A stretch of 46,388 nt of DNA, taken from assembly GCA_027449885.1 (NCBI GenBank), contig DAIDKS010000046.1:1-46388 (forward strand), read 5' to 3'. The notes beneath the pieces were generated by a model. That model was given only the letters and a program-made list of their open reading frames with translations. It ran no database searches and was not told where the DNA came from. The DNA comes from Acidimicrobiaceae bacterium. GTDB lineage: Bacteria; Actinomycetota; Acidimicrobiia; Acidimicrobiales; RAAP-2. Position 1 is the stretch's first letter. Every line of letters starts with the position of its first letter. Positions 33,507 to 40,960 of this stretch are shown here, piece by piece. The position numbers were made by a program, and so were the translations under genes.

Positions 33507-34616
33507 CTACTCCTCGACGGCGACGGCGGACGTCCGGCGCGGGCTCACGAGGACGTCGCGGGACGTGACGCGCAGGCGCACGCGCTCCCCCGGCGGCCAG
33601 GTGTGGGCCTCGCTCGAACGGACGTCGACCTTCACGGTCGCCCCGGCGACGCCGACGTGCAACCGCGTCGTCCCGCCGAGGAAGCTCACGTGCGTGACGA
33701 CGCCGAGCCCCGCGGGGTCGGCGTCGACCACGAGGTCCTCGGGTCGCAGGAGGGCGTCGAGATCACCCGCGGGCACCCCGGCGATCCCTCCGCGCACCGG
33801 CACCGCGGCGTCGAAGACGACGACGCCCTCACCCGAGCGCGACACCGGCACTCGACTCGACACGCCGACGAACTCGGCCACGAAGGCCGTCGAGGGCTGG
33901 GCGTAGAGGACGGCCGGAACGGCGATCTGCTCGGCCTGGCCGTGCGACATCACGCAGACGCGGTCGGCCATCGAGAGGGCCTCCTCCTGGTCGTGGGTGA
34001 CGAAGACCGTCGTGATGGCCAGCCGCTGCTGGAGGGCGCGGATCTGCTCGCGCAACTCGAGACGGACCTTGGCGTCGAGCGCCGAGAGCGGCTCGTCGAG
34101 CAGGAGGACCCGGGGCTCGATGGCGAGCGCGCGGGCCAGCGCGACGCGCTGCTGCTGTCCGCCCGACATCTGGTGCGGGTACTTCGCCGCCTGGTCGGCG
34201 AGACCCACCAGTTCGAGGAGTTCGACGGCCTTCGCCTTGCGCGCGGCCGCGTGCACGCCGCGCATGCGGAGTCCGAAGGCCACGTTGTTGAGGACGTTCA
34301 TGTTCGGGAAGAGCGAGTAGCTCTGGAAGACCATGCCCATGTCGCGCTTCTGGGCCGAGACGTGGGCGACGTCGACCCCGTCGACGAGGACCCGCCCGGC
34401 GTCGGGCACCTCGAAGCCGGCGAGGCACCGCAGGGCCGTCGTCTTGCCGCACCCCGACGGTCCGAGCAGGGCCACCAGCTCGCCGGGCTCGATCGTCAGG
34501 CTGAAGCCGTCGAGGGCGCGGGTGCGGCCGTAGACGCGGGTGAGCGAGTCGAGGACGACGCGCGAGCCCGCGGGCGCGCTCGCGGTCGGCGTCGGTGCGC
34601 TGGCCAACTCTGTCAC
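33507..34616 (-). CDS. ABC importer ATPase (PotA/FbpC-like)
   Basis: A 369-residue ATPase of the CUT/polyamine/iron type. Walker A is GPSGCGKTT at about residue 54, then the Q-loop in FQSYSLFPNM, the signature MSGGQQQR, Walker B LLLDEPLSALD and the switch THDQEEA. A C-terminal TOBE-like domain (LLRPEDLVV...VTHVSFLGGTTRLHV) follows. The GTG at 34616 overlaps the stop of the second permease (GTGA). It powers the importer encoded by the three genes upstream. The longer open reading into the permease region is rejected. Confidence 0.93.
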   Translation of the reverse strand: MTELASAPTPTASAPAGSRVVLDSLTRVYGRTRALDGFSLTIEPGELVALLGPSGCGKTTALRCLAGFEVPDAGRVLVDGVDVAHVSAQKRDMGMVFQSYSLFPNMNVLNNVAFGLRMRGVHAAARKAKAVELLELVGLADQAAKYPHQMSGGQQQRVALARALAIEPRVLLLDEPLSALDAKVRLELREQIRALQQRLAITTVFVTHDQEEALSMADRVCVMSHGQAEQIAVPAVLYAQPSTAFVAEFVGVSSRVPVSRSGEGVVVFDAAVPVRGGIAGVPAGDLDALLRPEDLVVDADPAGLGVVTHVSFLGGTTRLHVGVAGATVKVDVRSSEAHTWPPGERVRLRVTSRDVLVSPRRTSAVAVEE

Positions 34617-35449
34617 TGCCCCATCCTCCTCCGCGAGCGCCGCGACTCCGAGCGGTCGAGCGACACGATAACCGTGATCAAGAGCCACGTCCCCACGAGC
34701 GAGAGCATCGCGACGGCCGTGGCGATGTGGGCGTCGACCTGCTGGAACTGGGCGATCCAGACCGGCAGCGTCGTCCACAGGTCGAGGCTCGCCATCGTGA
34801 ACTCGCCCAGGACCAGCGCGAGCGTCAGCACCGAGGCCGACAGCAGTCCCGCGCGCAGGTTCGGCATGACCACGCGCCACATCGTCTTCACCCAGTTCCC
34901 GCCGAGGGAGCGGCTGGCCTCGACCAGGGTACGCAGGTCGATCGCCGAGAGGCCCGAGTCGATGGAGCGGTACACGAAGGGCATCGACAGGACGACGTAG
35001 ACCAGGCTGAGCAGGTAGGGGGAGGACTTGAGCCAGAGCGGCGCGGCGCGCAGGACGCCCAGGATCAGCACGATCGGCGGGATGACGATCGGCAGGATCG
35101 TGATGAACTCCAGCACGCGCCGCATCCTCGGCAGCCGCAGGTGCACGTAGATCGTCGTCGGCACCATCAGCAGGAGCGTCAGGACCAGAGTCGAGAACGC
35201 CAGCTTGAGCGAGAGGACGAAGGCCGCGGTGAATCCCACCTGGCTGGGGATCGCCCGCACGGCGTAGAGCGAGAACTGGTTCGAGTCGTTCTGGAACGCG
35301 AAGCGCAGCGCCGCGAAGATCGGCAGGATGAAGTAGGCGGCCGCGGCGAAGAGGATGAGCCCGCGCCAGACGCGGGGTCGGCGCCGGCGCCGGCGCGGCG
35401 CCGGGTCGGCCGCCAGGTCCTCGAGGGCCTCGACCGTTAGCGAAGCCAC
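34613..35449 (-). CDS. ABC importer permease 2 (PotC-like)
   Basis: A 278-residue membrane protein with about six helices. The EAA loop with its conserved Gly is visible as LVEASRSLGGNWVKTMWRVVMPNLRAG split over about residues 168-195, the contact site for the ATPase. The GTG at 35449 overlaps the first permease by 13 bases. The arrangement binding protein, permease, permease, ATPase is that of polyamine/iron/thiamine-type importers. Confidence 0.9.
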   Translation of the reverse strand: MASLTVEALEDLAADPAPRRRRRRPRVWRGLILFAAAAYFILPIFAALRFAFQNDSNQFSLYAVRAIPSQVGFTAAFVLSLKLAFSTLVLTLLLMVPTTIYVHLRLPRMRRVLEFITILPIVIPPIVLILGVLRAAPLWLKSSPYLLSLVYVVLSMPFVYRSIDSGLSAIDLRTLVEASRSLGGNWVKTMWRVVMPNLRAGLLSASVLTLALVLGEFTMASLDLWTTLPVWIAQFQQVDAHIATAVAMLSLVGTWLLITVIVSLDRSESRRSRRRMGQ

Positions 35450-36369
35450 TTCGACGCCCGCTTCCGAACGAGTCCGTAGAGGACCATGGTGATCGCCAGC
35501 ACGACGAACATGCCGAGCCCGATGGCGTAGCCGACGTTCACCTGGCCGCTGATCGCGTTGCCGGCGAGGAGGTTGCCGATCTGGATCGGGGCCAGGGTGA
35601 CGGTGCCGGCGGTCAGGGTCTCCGCCGTCGCGTAGGCGGCGAAGGCGCTACCGAAGAGGAGCAGCATCCCCCCGAGGACCGAGGGCATGAGGACCGGGAT
35701 GCCGACGTGGCGCCAGTAGCGCCACGGGGAGGCGCCCATGTTGGAGGCGGCCTCACGCCACGAGGCGCGCAGGCCGGCGAGGGCGGGGGTGATGACGAGG
35801 ACCATGAGCGGGATCTGGAAGTACATGTAGACGACGACCACGCCGTAGAAGGAGTAGAGGTTGAAGCCCAGGCTGGTCAGGTTGATGTGGAGGTAGGTGA
35901 GCCACACCGAGAGCAGGCCCGTCGACCCGATCGTGGCGATGAACATGAAGGTGAGGTTGATGCCGCCGAAGTTGGCGAGCACGCCCGAGGCCGTCGCGAC
36001 GAGTCGCCGCAGCAGCCCACTGCGCGAGGTGTGGATCGTGTAGGCGAGGATGACGCCCAGCACCCCCGGCACGACCGAGGTGATGGCGGCCAGGATGATC
36101 GAGTTCTTGAAGCCGAGGAGGTAGGGGTTGTGCGCCATCAGGCGCACGTTGGCCGACGTCAGGTGGCCCGCGGGGTCGCGAAAGGCGAAGTCGACGACCG
36201 CGAGGATCGGCAGCCCGAGGCCGAGGAACGAGTACAGCAGGAACGGCGCCACGGCCAGGCCGGGGCGCAGGCGACGCCCGAGGCGACGCCACGTAGGGAC
36301 GACGTTGACGTCCGCCCCGGGAACCCCCGGGGCGGACGTCAACGTGCTCGACAGAGCTCCGTCAGTCAC
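35437..36369 (-). CDS. ABC importer permease 1 (PotB-like)
   Basis: A 310-residue membrane protein. Residues 1-38 are a soluble N-terminus, followed by about six helices beginning at LAVAPFLLYSFLGLGLPIL. The EAA loop is seen as REAASNMGASPWRYWRHVGIPVLMP split near 210-235. The GTG at 36369 lies 3 bases past the stop of the binding-protein gene, fitting coupled translation, but lacks its own ribosome binding site. Codons 9-23 contain the long hairpin listed at 36302, so the true start might lie further in, at the GTG within LAVAPF. Confidence 0.88.
   Translation of the reverse strand: MTDGALSSTLTSAPGVPGADVNVVPTWRRLGRRLRPGLAVAPFLLYSFLGLGLPILAVVDFAFRDPAGHLTSANVRLMAHNPYLLGFKNSIILAAITSVVPGVLGVILAYTIHTSRSGLLRRLVATASGVLANFGGINLTFMFIATIGSTGLLSVWLTYLHINLTSLGFNLYSFYGVVVVYMYFQIPLMVLVITPALAGLRASWREAASNMGASPWRYWRHVGIPVLMPSVLGGMLLLFGSAFAAYATAETLTAGTVTLAPIQIGNLLAGNAISGQVNVGYAIGLGMFVVLAITMVLYGLVRKRASKWLR
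36302..36345 (-). repeat. 20-bp perfect inverted repeat at the start of permease 1
   Basis: ACGTTGACGTCCGCCCCGGG (36302-36321) is followed by AACC and then its exact complement (36326-36345), a perfect 20-bp stem with a 4-base loop. It sits 28 bases past the stop of the binding-protein gene and inside the first codons of permease 1 as annotated. Such a hairpin could protect the 3' end of the binding-protein message, stop part of the transcripts, or mark a mis-set start of the permease. Confidence 0.85.
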
Positions 36370-36372
36370 CGA

Positions 36373-37518
36373 TCACGGACCGGACGTGACCGCCGTCGGC
36401 CAGGTGGCCGACACGACGGCCTCGGCCTTGGTGATCTGGGCCTGGGTCGGGTACTGGATGCCCTTCGTCGGCGCCGGCGGCAGGGCGGCCAGCAGCTTCG
36501 GGGTGGCGGTGTGGTGAGCGGTCATGTAGGCGAGCTCCACCGGACGGGCCTTACCGGCCAGCCAGAGGTTCTGACCCTGGGTGGAGTACAGGAACTCCTC
36601 CCACAGGCGAGCCGCCGCGGGGTGCGGGGCGCTCGAGCTGATGGCCTGGGTGTAGTACTCGGCCATCGCCGCGTCGCTCGGGATGACGACCTTCCACTTC
36701 TTCGCGTAGCCGGGCAGCGAGCTGATCGAGCCAGCCTGCAGGTAGTCCCACCAGATCACGATGTTCGTCGCGCCGCTCTGCACGGTCGAGGGACCGGCCA
36801 CGGTGGCGACGAAGTTGCCGTTCTTGTTCATCTGGGCGAAGTAGTTGACGCCGGCCTTGACGTTGTTCAGCGAGCCGTGGTTAGCGATCGCCGCCGCCAT
36901 GACGGCCGCCAGGGCGGACGCCGACGCCGTCGGGTTGTTGTTGATGCCGATCTTGTAGCCCTTGCCCTTCTGGAGCATCTGGGCGAACGAGGTCGGGCAG
37001 GCCTTCACCACGGCCGAGTTGCAGCCGATGGCCACGAAGCCGCCGTAGTCGTCGAACCAGTAGCCGGCCGGGTCCTTCAGGGCCGCCGGGATGGCGTTCC
37101 ACGTCGCGACCTTGTACGGGGCGAGCAGGTGCTGACCCTTCGCCGTGATCGCGAAGTTGGTGCCCACGTCGATCACGTCCGGCGCGCTCGAGCGACCCTT
37201 GTCAGCGATGATCGCGTTGATCTCGTCCTGGCTCGAGCCGTTCGGGTTGTACGAGTTGACCGTGATGCCGTACTTCTTGTGGAACGCCGCAATGATGGCT
37301 CCGTAGTTGGCCCAGTTGGCCGGCAGAGCGATCACGTTCAGTGAGCCCTCGGCCTTCGCCGCCTTGATGAGCGCGGCCATGCCGCCGCAGGCGGCCGCCG
37401 ACGTCGCCGTGGCGCAGCTGGTCGCGGCCGACGCGGTCCCGCCGAGCGACGCCGCGCCCACCAGAACCGTGCTGACCATCGCCCCAGCGAGCGACAGCTT
37501 GATCTTGTTGAATCGCAC
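36373..37518 (-). CDS. ABC importer substrate-binding protein
   Basis: A 381-residue exported binding protein of the PotD/iron-type (extracellular binding protein family 1). The signal peptide is residues 1-31 (KIKLSLAGAMVSTVLVG...ASAAT). The mature part has the two-lobe pattern, with EGSLNVIALPANWANYG, FHKKYGITVNSYNPNGSSQ, APDVIDVG and ATNIVIWWDYLQA. No lipobox is seen, so anchoring is unclear. The GTG at 37518 follows GGAGGGAG. The substrate is unknown: a GABA-type aminotransferase gene lies nearby and suggests a polyamine or amine, but there is no riboswitch here and specificity cannot be read by eye. Confidence 0.85.
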   Translation of the reverse strand: MRFNKIKLSLAGAMVSTVLVGAASLGGTASAATSCATATSAAACGGMAALIKAAKAEGSLNVIALPANWANYGAIIAAFHKKYGITVNSYNPNGSSQDEINAIIADKGRSSAPDVIDVGTNFAITAKGQHLLAPYKVATWNAIPAALKDPAGYWFDDYGGFVAIGCNSAVVKACPTSFAQMLQKGKGYKIGINNNPTASASALAAVMAAAIANHGSLNNVKAGVNYFAQMNKNGNFVATVAGPSTVQSGATNIVIWWDYLQAGSISSLPGYAKKWKVVIPSDAAMAEYYTQAISSSAPHPAAARLWEEFLYSTQGQNLWLAGKARPVELAYMTAHHTATPKLLAALPPAPTKGIQYPTQAQITKAEAVVSATWPTAVTSGP

Positions 37519-37643
37519 TGAGTTACTCCCTCCGGAGGTCCGCCGCTCTGGCGGTACCCGAGCGGGTGACCGTAGCAAGGCCCGGTTACGCGCGAGTGAA
37601 CGACAGTCGCCCCCCCGGTGAACGTCACGATCTCCCGGGGACA

Positions 37644-38141
37644 TCATGGCAGGTCGTCGCCGCCCGCGCCGGAGCGCCCGGACGACCCGTCGACCCGCCG
37701 ATCGGCGAAGAAGTCGCGCAGGAGCGAGGCCGCCTCCTCCGTGCGCACGCCGTAGTCGACGGCCGCCTCGTGGAGGAGTCGGGGGTCGGCCAGCACGTGG
37801 TAGCGGGACCCCACCGCGCCCGCCTTCTCGTCGAGGGCGCCGATCACCACCCGGGCGACCCGGGCGTTGAGCAGGGCCCCGCCGCACATCACGCAGGGCT
37901 CGAGGGTCACGTAGGCGGTCACGTCGTCCATCCGCCAGCGCCCGCGCTCGGCGGCCGCCGCCCGCAGGGCGACGATCTCGGCGTGAGCCGTGGGATCGGC
38001 GTCCGCCTCCCGGCGGTTCTCGCCCCGCCCGACGATCCGTCCCCCCGCGACCAGCACGCAGCCGACCGGCACGTCACCGTGCCCCGCCGCGGCGCGCGCC
38101 ATCGCGAGCGCCTCGCCCATGAATCGCTGATCGTCGTCCAC
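37644..38141 (-). CDS. tadA: tRNA-specific adenosine deaminase
   Basis: A 165-residue zinc deaminase that turns A34 into inosine in tRNA-Arg(ACG). The catalytic His53-Ala-Glu55 (TAHAEIVAL) and zinc ligands Pro81-Cys82-Val-Met-Cys85 are all present. DVPVGCVL near 23-30 and ENRREADADPTAHAE are typical of TadA. The C-terminal tail is Gly/Ser/Asp-rich. The GTG at 38141 gives the normal length. It lies divergent to the tRNA-Ser gene. A guanine or cytosine deaminase relative is less likely given these motifs. Confidence 0.88.
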   Translation of the reverse strand: MDDDQRFMGEALAMARAAAGHGDVPVGCVLVAGGRIVGRGENRREADADPTAHAEIVALRAAAAERGRWRMDDVTAYVTLEPCVMCGGALLNARVARVVIGALDEKAGAVGSRYHVLADPRLLHEAAVDYGVRTEEAASLLRDFFADRRVDGSSGRSGAGGDDLP

Positions 38142-38178
38142 GGCCCTCCTCGCCGACGACGGTACCGCGCGTCGGGGG

Positions 38179-38184
38179 TAGACT
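38179..38184 (+). promoter_or_regulatory. Candidate -10 box of the tRNA-Ser gene
   Basis: TAGACT ends 7 bases before the tRNA 5' end, a normal position for a -10 element of a tRNA gene. The -35 is not clear. Confidence 0.5.
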
Positions 38185-38191
38185 CTCCCGC

Positions 38192-38279
38192 GGAGGGGTG
38201 CGAGAGCGGCCGAATCGGGCAGTCTCGAAAACTGCTGTGTCTACGGGCACCGTGGGTTCAAATCCCACCTCCTCCGCCA
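38192..38279 (+). tRNA. tRNA-Ser (anticodon CGA)
   Basis: An 88-base tRNA with encoded CCA. The acceptor stem GGAGGGG pairs with CTCCTCC, with discriminator G. The anticodon stem CAGT/ACTG encloses loop CTCGAAA with anticodon CGA at 38226-38228. A long variable arm (about 38237-38254) marks a class II tRNA. The T arm is GTGGG-TTCAAAT-CCCAC. It reads UCG codons. Confidence 0.97.
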
Positions 38280-38281
38280 CG

Positions 38282-38312
38282 CGAAACGGGTGACCATCGG
38301 TCACCCGTTTCG
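38282..38312 (+). terminator. Terminator after tRNA-Ser
   Basis: CGAAACGGGTGACC and GGTCACCCGTTTCG form a perfect 14-bp stem with a 3-base loop, starting 2 bases after the tRNA. There is no strong T-tract, as is usual for high-GC terminators. Confidence 0.85.
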
Positions 38313-38376
38313 TCGTCTGGTGGCGGCCCGGGGCCAGAACTAACCTGGCCCGGTCGGGACAAGTCAAGGAGTCACC

Positions 38377-39711
38377 GTGTCCAGCACCACGTCGTCCATC
38401 GGCACCGAGCGCAAGGTCGTCACCGAGCTGCCCGGCCCCAAGTCCCGCGAGCTCCACGCCCGCCGCAGCGCCGTGGTGAGCTCGGGCCTGTCCCAGGGCT
38501 TCCCGGTCTACATCGAGCGCGGCGAGGGGGCCATCCTGCTCGACGTGGACGGGAACCAGCTGCTCGACCTGGGGTCGGGCATCGCGGTCGTCTCGATCGG
38601 CCACCACGTCCCCGCCGTCGTCGACGCGGTGAGCGCCCAGGTGGCCGCCTTCACCCACACGTGCTTCATGGTGACCCCCTACGAGGGCTACGTGAAGGTC
38701 TGCGAGGAGCTCGCCCAGCTGACCCCCGGCGACTTCGCGAAGACGTCCGCCCTCTTCAACTCGGGTGCCGAGGCGGTCGAGAACGCCGTCAAGGTCGCCC
38801 GCCTCGCGACGGGACGCCAAGCGATCATCGTCTTCGACCACGCGTACCACGGCCGCACCAACCTGACCATGGCCCTGACGTCGAAGAACATGCCCTACAA
38901 GGACCACTTCGGCCCCTTCGCCCCCGAGATCTACCGCGTGCCCATGAGCTACCCGTTCCGTGACGGTCTCGACGGCCCCGCGGCGGCGGCCCGGGCCATC
39001 TCGCAGATCGAGAGCCAGGTCGGCGCCACGAACGTGGCGGCCATCCTGATCGAGCCGATCCAGGGCGAGGGCGGGTTCGTCGTCCCGGCCGACGGATTCC
39101 TGCCGGCTCTGTCGGAGTGGGCCCGCGCCAACGGCGTCGTCTTCATCGCCGACGAGATCCAGTCGGGCTTCTGCCGCACGGGCGACTGGTTCGCCGTCAA
39201 CCACGAGGGCGTCATCCCGGACATCGTGACGACGGCCAAGGGCCTCGCGGGCGGCATGCCGCTCGCCGGAGTGACCGGCCGTGCGGAGCTCATGAACGCG
39301 GTGCACGAGGGCGGCCTCGGCGGCACCTACGGCGGCAACCCCGTCGCCACCGCCGCGGCGCTCGCCACCATCTCGACGATGCGCGACCTCGACCTGCCGG
39401 CTCGAGCGCGCGCCATCGGCGACGTCGTCCTCCCGCGCCTGCGGGGTCTGGCCCAGGACGCGCCGATCATCGGCGACGTGCGTGGGCGCGGGGCCATGAT
39501 CGCCGTCGAGCTCGTGAAGCCCGGCACGACCGAGCCCAACGCGGCCGCGGCCAAGGCCATCGTCAACTACTGCAACCAGCAGGGCGTCATCGCCCTGTCC
39601 TGCGGCACCTACGGCAACGTCATCCGACTGCTCCCGCCGCTCGTCATCACCGAGCCCCAGCTCGAGGACGGGCTCGGCGTCCTCGCCGACGCCATCCACG
39701 CGGCCTCGTAG
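38377..39711 (+). CDS. gabT: Class III aminotransferase, GABA transaminase-like
   Basis: A 444-residue PLP enzyme. The PLP Lys is in TTAKGLAGGMP at about residue 288. The phosphate-binding NSGAEAVENAVK near 126, FDHAYHGRT near 153, and the Asp in IADEIQSGFCRTG near 256-268 are all family standard. The 4-aminobutyrate branch is supported by GIAVVSIGHHVPAVVDAV and IEPIQGEGGFVVP, though related ornithine or beta-alanine enzymes are not excluded. The GTG at 38377 follows AAGGAG. It would pass the GABA amino group to 2-oxoglutarate. A strong hairpin follows. Confidence 0.88.
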   Translation: MSSTTSSIGTERKVVTELPGPKSRELHARRSAVVSSGLSQGFPVYIERGEGAILLDVDGNQLLDLGSGIAVVSIGHHVPAVVDAVSAQVAAFTHTCFMVTPYEGYVKVCEELAQLTPGDFAKTSALFNSGAEAVENAVKVARLATGRQAIIVFDHAYHGRTNLTMALTSKNMPYKDHFGPFAPEIYRVPMSYPFRDGLDGPAAAARAISQIESQVGATNVAAILIEPIQGEGGFVVPADGFLPALSEWARANGVVFIADEIQSGFCRTGDWFAVNHEGVIPDIVTTAKGLAGGMPLAGVTGRAELMNAVHEGGLGGTYGGNPVATAAALATISTMRDLDLPARARAIGDVVLPRLRGLAQDAPIIGDVRGRGAMIAVELVKPGTTEPNAAAAKAIVNYCNQQGVIALSCGTYGNVIRLLPPLVITEPQLEDGLGVLADAIHAAS

Positions 39712-39719
39712 TCGCACGT

Positions 39720-39772
39720 CACCACCTGACGACGAGGCCCGACCGTGGGCCGGGCCTCGTCGTCAGGTGGTG
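39720..39772. terminator. Bidirectional terminator overlapping the end of the marP-like gene
   Basis: CACCACCTGACGACGAGGCC plus CG at 39720-39741 pairs perfectly over 22 bp with 39751-39772, around a 9-base loop. It ends the gabT transcript and also overlaps the last codons and stop (39763) of the convergent protease gene, serving both strands. Confidence 0.88.
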
Positions 39773-40911
39773 CAGCCCTGCGTCGAGGCGGTGCTCGTCG
39801 CCGTGACGCGCCGGAGGTCCCTCACGACCTTCGCGGCCGGGATGGCGTAGGCGACCAGGCTCTGGCTCACCGACTTCGAGACGATCACGCCCACGACCCG
39901 GCCTCGCACGATCACCGGACTGCCCGAGTTGCCCGGCGCGATGCTCGCGGCGACCACCAGGTAGGTCCGCGTGACCAGACCCTGGTTGTAGATGTCCCGC
40001 CCCGATCCCGTCACCGTGCCGCGCAGTTGCGCCGGCGCGAGGGTCCGGGAGGCGTTGAGCGGGAACCCCACCACTCGCGCCGCGGTGCCGATGGCCGGCA
40101 CCCCCGTCGAGAGGGGCAGGGCGGGGGCCGGGAGGCCGGGAACCCGCAGGACGGCGAGATCGGTCACGGGGTCGTAGAGGGCCACCTCGGCGCGGTAGCC
40201 GTCGACGGTGATCGCCGTGGCTCCGGCGACGACGTGGGCGTTCGTGACGACCTCGTGGGGCCGGACGACGAAGGCGGTCCCCTCGTGTCCGAGGGGACAC
40301 CCCCCGCCCGCCAGGACCTTCACGACGCCGGGCGGGCTCGCCACCGGACTCACCGTCGGGCCGAGGTGAACGGGGGCGACGGCCACGCGCGGGGCGATCA
40401 GGGACGCGAAGACGTTGGGGAGGTCGGCGTTGCGCAAGACGCTCTGGACCCGCCCCTCGATCGCCGGCACCGGGGGTAGCACGCGGTTCATCGCTCGCAG
40501 GATGGCCGAGTCCTGGATGGCGGCCCCCACCGACCCCCACGCCACGACGGCCACCAGTCCGGCGGCCAGCCAGGAGAGCGCCAGTGAGCCGACGACGCCG
40601 ACGCCCGCACCCACCGCGCGGTCGATCGTGCCGAGGTGGATGACCCGCATAGACCGGTGCACCAGCGCCCCGAGCGCCGAGCCCACGGAGCTGCCGAGCG
40701 CCGAGCCCGCCAGGATGATCGCCAGAGTGACGGCGGGCCGCCAGTTGCCCGAGGCCACGTTGGTGGCCCAGTGCGGCGCGACGGCCGTGGCGCCGACGAA
40801 GCCGGCGATGAGGCCGATCACCATCCCGATCTGGCGGGCCGCTCCCGCGCCCCAGCCGCGCAGGGCGGCGAGGACGGCGAGGCCCAGGATCACCGCGTCG
40901 ACCCAGGACAT
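39763..40911 (-). CDS. marP: CvpA/trypsin membrane serine protease, MarP-like
   Basis: A 382-residue protein. Residues 1-125 carry four membrane helices of the CvpA type, beginning VDAVILGLAVLAALRGWGAG. The rest is a periplasmic trypsin-like domain with the triad His in TNAHVV (about 227), Asp in TDLAVLRV (about 252) and Ser in APGNSGSPV (about 329). The layout matches MarP of Mycobacterium tuberculosis (Rv3671c), needed for survival in acid. Two Cys near the ends of the protease part may form the disulfide known in MarP. The ATG at 40911 gives the usual length. Confidence 0.9.
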   Translation of the reverse strand: MSWVDAVILGLAVLAALRGWGAGAARQIGMVIGLIAGFVGATAVAPHWATNVASGNWRPAVTLAIILAGSALGSSVGSALGALVHRSMRVIHLGTIDRAVGAGVGVVGSLALSWLAAGLVAVVAWGSVGAAIQDSAILRAMNRVLPPVPAIEGRVQSVLRNADLPNVFASLIAPRVAVAPVHLGPTVSPVASPPGVVKVLAGGGCPLGHEGTAFVVRPHEVVTNAHVVAGATAITVDGYRAEVALYDPVTDLAVLRVPGLPAPALPLSTGVPAIGTAARVVGFPLNASRTLAPAQLRGTVTGSGRDIYNQGLVTRTYLVVAASIAPGNSGSPVIVRGRVVGVIVSKSVSQSLVAYAIPAAKVVRDLRRVTATSTASTQGCTT

Positions 40912-40960
40912 GGTGACAGGGTAGACGGCCGACCCGCGCGCCGCGGGCCGGGCCCGTGTC

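Noticed and set aside
35707..37344. 545-codon plus-strand frame across the ABC importer genes
   Set aside because: It is antisense to the permease and binding-protein genes, with low-complexity Arg/Gly/Val content.
33507..37518. ABC importer as part of the TPP riboswitch regulon (thiamine transporter)
   Set aside because: It is transcribed on the opposite strand and no THI element precedes the binding-protein gene; thiamine specificity is not excluded but is unsupported.
38192..38279. tRNA-Ser as the attachment site of the left-hand island
   Set aside because: No partial copy of the tRNA 3' end was seen elsewhere in the window, and the genes around it are core-like; the island ends some 16 kb away.
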